DNA from: a bacterium
GTDB taxonomy: Bacteria; Desulfobacterota; GWC2-55-46; S146-80; JALXFI01
DNA length: 5,191 nt
NCBI GenBank assembly: GCA_027069035.1
Contig: JALXFI010000272.1
Span: 1-5,191 of the forward strand
Direction: 5' to 3'
Each line of letters begins with the position of its first letter. The stretch's first letter is position 1. The notes beneath the pieces are model-generated. The model searched no databases, had not been told where the DNA came from, and saw nothing but the letters and a program-made list of their open reading frames with translations. A program made the translations under genes and the position numbers. This document shows positions 1-4,630 of the stretch, piece by piece.

Positions 1-420
1 GAGAGATTCCGCTTCTTCATCGGATTCAAAAGAAAACTGGAAATCATCGCCTCCAATATCAAATCCTGCCGAACCTGTCTCTTCTTCCTCCTCCTCTCCG
101 CCCGTTAAAAGGGTTTCCTCTTCGGCCCCTTTAGAGGCCTCCTCTTCTTTAGATGTCCCGCCTGCCGTCTCTTCGCTTAGTGAAAGCTCTTCTTCCTTTT
201 CTCTTTTTGGCTGCCCACTTTCTTTTAAATCCTCTTCGGAAGGGAAAAGGTCTTCATCGATATGCAGGTCCTCAAACGACTCCTGGGCCTTCTCTTCAAC
301 AGGTTTTTTAACGCTAAATATATTCCGGCACTTCTTGCATCGAACCTTCACTCCCTTTTCAGTAACCTTTGAATCGTCTATCTTAAATCTCGTATGACAC
401 TGGTCACATTGTATAATCAT
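1..420 (-). CDS. MJ0042-type zinc-ribbon protein with long acidic linker (N-terminal part, cut by window edge)
   Basis: Reading the minus strand from ATG at 420-418 gives 140 residues with no stop before the window edge, so the C-terminus is missing. Residues 1-36 form a zinc ribbon that starts MIIQCDQCHTRFKIDD, with Cys5, Cys8, Cys28 and Cys31 as the likely Zn ligands. This is the MJ0042/zinc_ribbon_5 pattern found at the N-terminus of many deltaproteobacterial proteins, often followed by a membrane segment and a DUF3426-like domain; neither is visible here. From about residue 41 to 140 the chain is low-complexity and probably disordered, with 38 Asp/Glu in 100 residues, including a run of six Glu near residue 110. 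The start is supported by an AAGGAG site 7 nt upstream. The gene is divergent from the other genes. Its role is unknown; regulatory or envelope roles have been suggested for relatives. Confidence is high that it is a gene and low on function. Confidence 0.88.
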   Translation of the reverse strand, partial: MIIQCDQCHTRFKIDDSKVTEKGVKVRCKKCRNIFSVKKPVEEKAQESFEDLHIDEDLFPSEEDLKESGQPKREKEEELSLSEETAGGTSKEEEASKGAEEETLLTGGEEEEEETGSAGFDIGGDDFQFSFESDEEAESL

Positions 421-427
421 GGCGCTG

Positions 428-433
428 CTCCTT
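428..433 (-). promoter_or_regulatory. Ribosome binding site of the zinc-ribbon gene
   Basis: The minus strand reads AAGGAG here, 7 nt before the ATG at 420-418. This fixes the start of the zinc-ribbon gene. Confidence 0.8.
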
Positions 434-594
434 GGATTATAGTCTTTTCTTTACAGGGACTCCAAAATCATATAAACCAAAATCGTTGTTTTTTAACAAA
501 CTCCAAATATTTTTACATTCTACATCATAATAACCAAAAATCAAGTTATTTTCATAAAAAGGGAAGAATTTGCGGTTTTCTTATACCCATAAAT

Positions 595-622
595 TTGACA
601 TACATAAGGCTTATGATATAAT
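595..622 (+). promoter_or_regulatory. Near-consensus sigma70 promoter with extended -10
   Basis: A perfect -35 box TTGACA (595-600) and a perfect -10 box TATAAT (617-622) are separated by 16 bp. TG at 614-615 adds the extended -10 element (TGATATAAT). Transcription would start near 629, leaving an untranslated leader of roughly 57 nt before the TTG at 686. It is the best promoter-like site noticed in the window and probably drives the FBPA/P-like gene and perhaps the whole rightward series. No operator repeat is evident around it. The activity is inferred from sequence alone. Confidence 0.82.
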
Positions 623-671
623 TTTTTTATCAGTCACCCGCCCGGTGCAAAAAACTCATTCACCCGTATAA

Positions 672-676
672 AGAGG
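672..676 (+). promoter_or_regulatory. Ribosome binding site deciding the TTG start at 686
   Basis: AGAGG lies 9 nt before TTG at 686. The reading frame has no ATG, GTG or other TTG between the promoter and this codon, and the first in-frame ATG after it is codon 134. TTG is therefore the only sensible start. Confidence 0.7.
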
Positions 677-685
677 AATCCGCTT

Positions 686-1807
686 TTGGATAGAGAAAAT
701 ATTATACTCAGTGTGATAAAGACAGACCTGAGCCTTTATTGCGGCCAGACATACATACACCCTGCCTTTCTTGATGCTGTCAAAGAAGAGCTGATACAGA
801 CAAAAGAAAAGTCCATAATAAAAGATTTTCACATATTAAGATGCGGTGTCAATCTGGAACTTATTACAACCCATAAAAACGGCGCCGATAGTGATTTTAT
901 ACTTGAACTTGCATACAAGATCTTTACGACAACAATAAAGACAGCCGAAGAGCTTAAAATAAACACAACCACAAATGGTGAAAATTTCTTAAAAGGTTCG
1001 TCTCTTGACGACCTGCTTAAAAGGGGGCAAGGATTGACAGAGATAGAATGCAGCGGAATCAAGAGTGAACCGATAGTGATATTTATGGCGGATAAGACAT
1101 CTTCCGGCGCATGGAATCTGCCATTATTTAAAATATTTACAGACCCGTTCAATACGCCGAACCTCTTGTTTGACGATCATATGAATAAAGGATTTACCTT
1201 TGATGTAATGGATATTAAAAATGGCGGTATAGGAAGCTTTAAATGTCCCGAAGAGATATACGGCCTTCTTGCCTTTATAGGCATATCCGAAAGATATGCC
1301 GTCTGCTCGGTTTATAGAAAGATTGACGGCCAAATCTCGGCCGCCGCCTCTACGCACAAACCCATTCGATCAAACGGGGAGGTTATAGAAAACAACGCCC
1401 CTGTGCTTGTTGTGCGCTGTCAAACCGGCATGCCTACAGTAGGCGAGGCCTTGGAAGCGTTCAGCTTTCCGTACATGGTGAGGGGGTGGATGGGAGGAAT
1501 ACATAACGGGCCTCTTATGCCTGTGCCCTTTTATGAGGCAAGTCCCTCACGCTTTGACGGTCCTCCAAGGCTTATTGCAGCGGGTTTTCAGCTTGCAGCA
1601 GGAAGGCTCATCGGTCCTCATGACATGTTTGATGACCCAAGTTTTGATGAAACAAGAAAAAAGGCCAATATCGCAGCAGAGTATTTAAGAAGACACGGCC
1701 CGTTTCAGCCCCACAGGGTCTCGCCGAAAGAGGTTGAAAAGTCAAACCTCCCTCAAGCAATTATACAACTAAAGGGACGGTTCAAAAAAGATGACAGAGC
1801 CTCCTGA
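686..1807 (+). CDS. Fructose-1,6-bisphosphate aldolase/phosphatase family protein, apparently lacking several catalytic residues
   Basis: This 373-residue protein starts at TTG. It matches the archaeal-type bifunctional FBP aldolase/phosphatase (FBPA/P, class V FBPase, COG1980), normally about 380 residues, which condenses triose phosphates and dephosphorylates FBP in gluconeogenesis. Family blocks are clear: SVIKTD (9-14), FMADKT (133-138), DPFNTP (153-158), GEALEAF (253-259), RFDGPPR (289-295), and FDDPSFDETR through RRHGPF (315-340). Compared with archaeal enzymes as I remember them, key positions differ. The GDD metal pair is Val55-Asn56. The Tyr-x-x-Lys-Asp-Asp segment holding the Schiff-base lysine reads VIENNA (233-238). 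The substrate His near residue 18 is Gln21. Asp14, Asp136, Lys137 and Tyr333 are kept. The fold assignment is firm, but normal FBPA/P activity is doubtful; a changed activity or a non-catalytic role is possible. The product is cytosolic, first in the rightward series and behind a strong promoter. Confidence 0.88.
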   Translation: MDRENIILSVIKTDLSLYCGQTYIHPAFLDAVKEELIQTKEKSIIKDFHILRCGVNLELITTHKNGADSDFILELAYKIFTTTIKTAEELKINTTTNGENFLKGSSLDDLLKRGQGLTEIECSGIKSEPIVIFMADKTSSGAWNLPLFKIFTDPFNTPNLLFDDHMNKGFTFDVMDIKNGGIGSFKCPEEIYGLLAFIGISERYAVCSVYRKIDGQISAAASTHKPIRSNGEVIENNAPVLVVRCQTGMPTVGEALEAFSFPYMVRGWMGGIHNGPLMPVPFYEASPSRFDGPPRLIAAGFQLAAGRLIGPHDMFDDPSFDETRKKANIAAEYLRRHGPFQPHRVSPKEVEKSNLPQAIIQLKGRFKKDDRAS

Positions 1808-1865
1808 ACCTCTCTTTTTAAGCTCAAGAAACACATGCCGACTTTGTTCAATCCAGAATATCTGA
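1791..1865 (+). CDS. Possible 24-residue micro-ORF overlapping the end of the FBPA/P-like gene
   Basis: An ATG in the +1 frame relative to the upstream gene opens a 24-codon frame that ends at TGA 1863-1865. The peptide begins MTEPPEPLFL and ends with a CRLC pair and SIQNI. The only SD-like sequence upstream (GGGA near 1775) is too far away to be convincing. The overlap could allow coupled translation, but the frame may equally be chance. I do not recognise it. Confidence 0.15.
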   Translation: MTEPPEPLFLSSRNTCRLCSIQNI

Positions 1866-1880
1866 GCCGCTGCGAATTAA

Positions 1881-1887
1881 AGGGAGG
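1881..1887 (+). promoter_or_regulatory. Strong Shine-Dalgarno in front of a micro-ORF
   Basis: AGGGAGG lies 11 nt before the ATG at 1899 but 49 nt before the amrS ATG at 1937. It can therefore serve the 13-codon ORF directly, and amrS only through coupling. Confidence 0.65.
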
Positions 1888-1898
1888 TGCGTATTTTA

Positions 1899-1940
1899 AT
1901 GAAAAAATTTAAGAAAAAAAAGATTAAACTTAAAAGATGA
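1899..1940 (+). CDS. Candidate 13-residue lysine-rich leader peptide, overlapping the amrS start (ATGA)
   Basis: ATG at 1899 opens a 13-codon frame encoding MKKFKKKKIKLKR, with 9 of 13 residues Lys or Arg, ending at TGA 1938-1940. It has a strong SD (AGGGAGG). Its stop codon overlaps the ATG of the radical SAM gene as ATGA (1937-1940), the classic arrangement for termination-reinitiation coupling. The radical SAM gene has no usable SD of its own. The reading seen here is direct; translation and any regulatory or coupling role are inference. The alternative is an A-rich spacer that happens to be open. A ribosomal slip in the eight-A run (1914-1921) would not fuse it to amrS, because that frame has TAA at 1931. 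Confidence 0.45.
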   Translation: MKKFKKKKIKLKR

Positions 1941-2947
1941 TCGAGGCGCGTTTTTATAAAAAGATAGAAGACGGTTGTGTAAGGTGTTTTCTGTGTGCCC
2001 ATAGATGTAAAATCCTGAATAATCGCAAGGGTATATGCGGGGTAAGAGAAAACTTAAACGGAAGGCTCTATACCCATACATACGGCAAGGTGATATCAAG
2101 AGCTGTGGACCCAATTGAGAAGAAACCGCTTTTTCACTTTTATCCTGCATCCATGGCCTATTCCATAGCAACGCCCGGATGCAACTTCAGGTGTCTTCAT
2201 TGCCAGAACTATCAAATATCTCAGGTTTCAAAGACAGGGCTTGATTTTACCTGTCCAGAAACAACTCCCGAAGAGATCGTTGCGGATGCGATAAAGACAA
2301 GATGTTCAAGCATTGCCTATACTTACACCGAACCCACCATATTTATGGAGTACGCCTATGACACAGCCAGGCTTGCAGATGCCAAAGGAATAAAAAATGT
2401 TTTTGTAACCAACGGATACATGACGAAAGAAGCGCTTAAGACAATAAAACCTTATTTACATGGAGTAAATGCAGACCTTAAATCCTTTAATGACAAATTC
2501 TACAGAAGGGTGTGCGGAGCACGACTTGCGCCCGTTCTTGACTCCATAAGGCTCATGAAGGATATGGGCATCTGGGTTGAGATCACCACTCTTATTATCC
2601 CGACCATGAACGACAAAGATGAAGAACTCCTTTCCATTGCACGCTGGATAAAAGAAACCGACCCCTCAACACCATGGCATATAAGCGCCTTTTATCCTGT
2701 TTACAAGTTGAGCAATCTGTCGGGGACACCTCTTTCCACTGTAGAAAGGGCAAGACGGATCGGCTTAGACGAGGGGCTTAAATATGTATATACAGGCAAT
2801 ATGCCGGGCAATTCCGGAGAAAATACCTATTGCCATAGCTGCGGAAAACTCCTTATAGAAAGAACCGGTTTTTATGTAATGAAAAACCATATCAAAGATT
2901 CCAAATGCCCATGCTGTAAGAGCTCAATCGATGGAATAGGGTTGTAA
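1937..2947 (+). CDS. amrS: AmmeMemoRadiSam system radical SAM enzyme (AmrS-like)
   Basis: This 336-residue protein belongs to the AmrS branch of the PflA-like radical SAM proteins (COG1180). The [4Fe-4S]/SAM motif is CNFRCLHC (Cys82, Cys86, Cys89), preceded by SIATPG. The N-terminus has the family's extra cysteine cluster (Cys14, 17, 20, 24 and 34, ending GICGVRE), and the family block VDPIEKKPLFHF is at 58-68. The C-terminus carries a zinc-ribbon-like pair of CxxC motifs (Cys299/302 and Cys324/327). YTYTEPTIF (128-136) and the FVTNGYM segment (156-162) are also typical. Length is normal for the family. An in-frame TAA at 1931 rules out any earlier start. The partners usually linked with this family (AMMECR1 and Memo homologues) are not among its neighbours here. 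Its reaction is not established; it presumably makes a 5'-deoxyadenosyl radical in the cytosol. Translation appears coupled to the preceding micro-ORF. Family assignment is strong. Confidence 0.93.
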   Translation: MIEARFYKKIEDGCVRCFLCAHRCKILNNRKGICGVRENLNGRLYTHTYGKVISRAVDPIEKKPLFHFYPASMAYSIATPGCNFRCLHCQNYQISQVSKTGLDFTCPETTPEEIVADAIKTRCSSIAYTYTEPTIFMEYAYDTARLADAKGIKNVFVTNGYMTKEALKTIKPYLHGVNADLKSFNDKFYRRVCGARLAPVLDSIRLMKDMGIWVEITTLIIPTMNDKDEELLSIARWIKETDPSTPWHISAFYPVYKLSNLSGTPLSTVERARRIGLDEGLKYVYTGNMPGNSGENTYCHSCGKLLIERTGFYVMKNHIKDSKCPCCKSSIDGIGL

Positions 2948-2961
2948 TTGATTTGATCTTA

Positions 2962-3018
2962 ATGAAAGATACAGAAACCTGCCCGATATCTATACCTTTA
3001 AGGAAGGATTGTAAGTGA
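2962..3018 (+). CDS. Possible 18-residue micro-ORF between amrS and radC
   Basis: ATG at 2962 opens a frame that encodes MKDTETCPISIPLRKDCK and stops at TGA 3016-3018. It lacks a clear SD. Its stop overlaps a GTG at 3015 (GTGA) that begins a further short frame running into radC. It could be a coupling leader for radC, or chance openness in a 75-nt spacer. I do not recognise the peptide. Confidence 0.15.
   Translation: MKDTETCPISIPLRKDCK
3001..3007 (+). promoter_or_regulatory. Shine-Dalgarno upstream of radC with unusual spacing
   Basis: AGGAAGG is the only good SD before radC, but it ends 15 nt before the ATG at 3023, longer than usual. It sits at the ideal 7-nt distance from a GTG at 3015 in another frame, which would give a 14-residue peptide ending at 3059. 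In the radC frame, TAA at 2999-3001 excludes earlier starts, and no ATG, GTG or TTG lies between it and 3023. Confidence 0.5.
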
Positions 3019-3022
3019 GTCT

Positions 3023-3700
3023 ATGGAGCAAAAGGATGCGGGACACAGAAAAAGGCTAAGGGACAAATTTATACGGGTCGGTCTTGACGGGTTTCATGAT
3101 TATGAGATAGTGGAACTTTTGCTTACGCTTGGAACCCCGAGAAAAGACTGTAAACAACCCGCAAAGGAGGCTATAAAAAGATTTAAGACATTGAGAGGTG
3201 TGCTTTGCGCCTCGATCGACGAGCTTGTTGAGGTGCATGGAATAGGCCCTAACAACGCATTTGGTCTAAAACTGGTTCAGGAGGTGGCAAGGCTCTTCCT
3301 AAAAGAGAAGATCCTTGAAAAATCCCATATAAGATCATCAGGAGAGGTCTTTGACTATCTTTATCACTCCATGCGTGATCTTAAAAAGGAGGTCTTCAAG
3401 GTCATATTCTTAGATGGGAAAAACAGGATAATCGAGGTGGAAGATCTCTTCCAAGGCACAATAAATACCTCGGCAGTATATCCAAGAGAGGTAATAAAAC
3501 GTGCCTTAAAAAATCATGCGACAGGCCTTATATTTGTTCATAACCACCCGTCAGGAAGTCCTGAACCTTCTGAAAGTGACCGTGAAATAACAAAAAAACT
3601 TTCAAGTGCCGGAAAGGTTATGCAAATAAACGTTTTTGATCATATTATAATAGGCGACAACCGATATTTCAGTTTTGCCGATAACGGCCTTATGGTATAG
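3023..3700 (+). CDS. radC: RadC family protein (JAB/MPN metallo-domain, DUF2466)
   Basis: This 225-residue protein has the usual RadC length and layout. The N-terminal part starts with the family's GHRKRLRDKF (7-16) and contains a helix-hairpin-helix DNA-binding motif around VHGIGPNNA (71-79). The C-terminal JAB1/MPN domain (about 102-225) carries the metal site HNHPSG (His173, His175) followed by PSESD with Asp186, plus an upstream glutamate at about 123 in the KKEVFKVIFLD stretch. All expected zinc ligands are present, so the domain looks intact. RadC was named for DNA repair, but that role has been questioned and its biochemical activity is not settled. It lies 75 nt after amrS and 11 nt before the hydrolase gene, so it is probably co-transcribed with the latter. 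The start is fixed by an upstream in-frame stop, although SD spacing is poor. Confidence 0.95.
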   Translation: MEQKDAGHRKRLRDKFIRVGLDGFHDYEIVELLLTLGTPRKDCKQPAKEAIKRFKTLRGVLCASIDELVEVHGIGPNNAFGLKLVQEVARLFLKEKILEKSHIRSSGEVFDYLYHSMRDLKKEVFKVIFLDGKNRIIEVEDLFQGTINTSAVYPREVIKRALKNHATGLIFVHNHPSGSPEPSESDREITKKLSSAGKVMQINVFDHIIIGDNRYFSFADNGLMV

Positions 3701-3711
3701 GATATGGACAG

Positions 3712-4590
3712 ATGGATACAATGAAGGATCATACATGGATACAAAGGGAAGAATATCCTTTCAGATCAAGATTCTTTGATCTTGATGCAGGAAGGATGCA
3801 TTACATCGATGAGGGAGAAGGCAAGCCGGTTCTTATGATACACGGCAATCCGACATGGTCTTTCCTTTACCGTCACATTATAAAAGGGCTTTCAAAAACT
3901 CGCCGCTGCATCGCTGTTGATCTCCTGGGATTCGGCCTCTCGGATAAACCCTTTGATTGGTCATACCTGCCTAAAGAACATGCAAAAAACATAAACATAT
4001 TAATTGACTCATTAAAGCTAAAGGACCTAACGATAATCGGCCAGGACTGGGGTGTGCCGATTGGGCTTTCCTGCGCATTGAAAAATCCTGAGAATATAGA
4101 AAAACTCGTTATTATGAATAGCTGGATGTGGCCTGTGGCAGACGACCCTCATTTCAGGACTTTCAGCAAGGTTTTGGGCGGGCCCCTGGGCAGGCTCCTG
4201 ATAGGGCGGTTTAATCTCTTTATAAAGGTTCTTATGAAGACAGTCTTTGTAGATAAATCAAGGTTTACTGAACTTGTCCATAAACATTATGCAATACCTC
4301 AGAAAAATCCTCGGTGGAGAAGAGGCTCACAGATTTTTTTAAAACAGATAATAGGTTCAACCAACTGGTTGGAATCTTTGTGGAGACAAAGAGAAAAGAT
4401 AGCGGACAAGGAGACCCTTTTAATATGGGGCATGAAGGATGCGGCGCTCCGTGAAAAGGAGCTTCATCAATGGATGAAACTGTTTAAGAAATGTAAGACC
4501 GTAAAGCTGTACAACACCGGACATTACGTGCAGGAAGAAAGGGGAAGAGAACTCGTTCCCCTTATTGAAAATTTTCTTATAAATAAGTAA
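3712..4590 (+). CDS. Alpha/beta hydrolase, haloalkane dehalogenase-like
   Basis: This 292-residue alpha/beta hydrolase has the residue set of haloalkane dehalogenases. HGNPTWS (44-50) gives an oxyanion-side Asn46. The nucleophile elbow GQDWG places Asp112, with Trp113 next to it as the halide-binding tryptophan. A likely acid is Asp243 after strand 7 (IWGMKD), and the base is His271 (NTGHYVQEE). The pattern Asp-His-Asp with Asn-Trp fits subfamily III. That subfamily includes real dehalogenases and OleB beta-lactone decarboxylases, so the substrate cannot be told from sequence. A cap domain would span about 137-230. No signal peptide is visible, so it is probably cytosolic. It starts 11 nt after radC with AGGA overlapping the radC stop; ATG 3721 is an alternative start three codons later. 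No ole genes are seen nearby. Superfamily is certain, dehalogenation only possible. Confidence 0.9.
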   Translation: MDTMKDHTWIQREEYPFRSRFFDLDAGRMHYIDEGEGKPVLMIHGNPTWSFLYRHIIKGLSKTRRCIAVDLLGFGLSDKPFDWSYLPKEHAKNINILIDSLKLKDLTIIGQDWGVPIGLSCALKNPENIEKLVIMNSWMWPVADDPHFRTFSKVLGGPLGRLLIGRFNLFIKVLMKTVFVDKSRFTELVHKHYAIPQKNPRWRRGSQIFLKQIIGSTNWLESLWRQREKIADKETLLIWGMKDAALREKELHQWMKLFKKCKTVKLYNTGHYVQEERGRELVPLIENFLINK

Positions 4591-4615
4591 ACAAACTCTC
4601 TTCGTTCACTTGTTC

Positions 4616-4625
4616 AAAGGGGAGG
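4616..4625 (+). promoter_or_regulatory. Strong ribosome binding site of the nicotinate phosphoribosyltransferase gene
   Basis: AAAGGGGAGG ends 5 nt before the ATG at 4631, an almost full match to the anti-SD sequence. It fixes the start and suggests efficient initiation independent of the upstream gene. Confidence 0.8.
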
Positions 4626-4630
4626 CCTTT

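Larger units (their letters stand above)
421..685. other. Divergent intergenic region
   Basis: These 265 bp separate the minus-strand zinc-ribbon gene from the plus-strand gene set. The stretch from about 470 to 630 is strongly AT-rich. It contains the rightward promoter at 595-622 and the two flanking ribosome binding sites. No convincing promoter for the leftward gene was found. The only hairpin noticed is a weak 4-bp one (CACC/GGTG, 635-647), too short to call a regulatory structure. Confidence 0.7.

Noticed and set aside
436..441. Minus-strand TATAAT that could be a -10 box for the zinc-ribbon gene
   Set aside because: A start about 7 nt downstream would fall near 429, inside the SD at 433-428, and the -35 match (TTGGAG) is poor.
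394..621. 75-codon plus-strand open frame with ATG start
   Set aside because: It begins inside the minus-strand zinc-ribbon gene, runs through the AT-rich divergent region and covers the promoter. Its composition (many Asn, His, Ile, Tyr) is that of non-coding AT-rich DNA, and it has no recognisable motif.
635..647. Short inverted repeat (CACC, 5-nt loop, GGTG) in the first gene's leader
   Set aside because: Four base pairs is too weak for a terminator or regulatory hairpin, and there is no T-run.
829..1357. Two minus-strand open frames opposite the FBPA/P-like gene
   Set aside because: Both are antisense to a strongly conserved coding sequence and have no recognisable features.
1911..1940. 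Programmed frameshift at the A-rich run joining the micro-ORF to amrS
   Set aside because: The amrS frame has TAA at 1931-1933, between the A run and the amrS ATG, so a slip would terminate rather than fuse.
1896..2171. 91-codon minus-strand open frame
   Set aside because: It is antisense to the N-terminal Cys-rich region of amrS, whose cysteine motifs are clearly read on the plus strand.
3704..3724. Six-codon ORF (MDRWIQ) ending in ATGA at ATG 3721
   Set aside because: It is too short, has no SD, and the hydrolase already has an acceptable start at ATG 3712 with AGGA upstream.
3712..4590. Calling the hydrolase OleB or a proven haloalkane dehalogenase
   Set aside because: The residues fit subfamily III, but no ole genes are nearby and sequence alone cannot separate the two activities, so no gene symbol is given.
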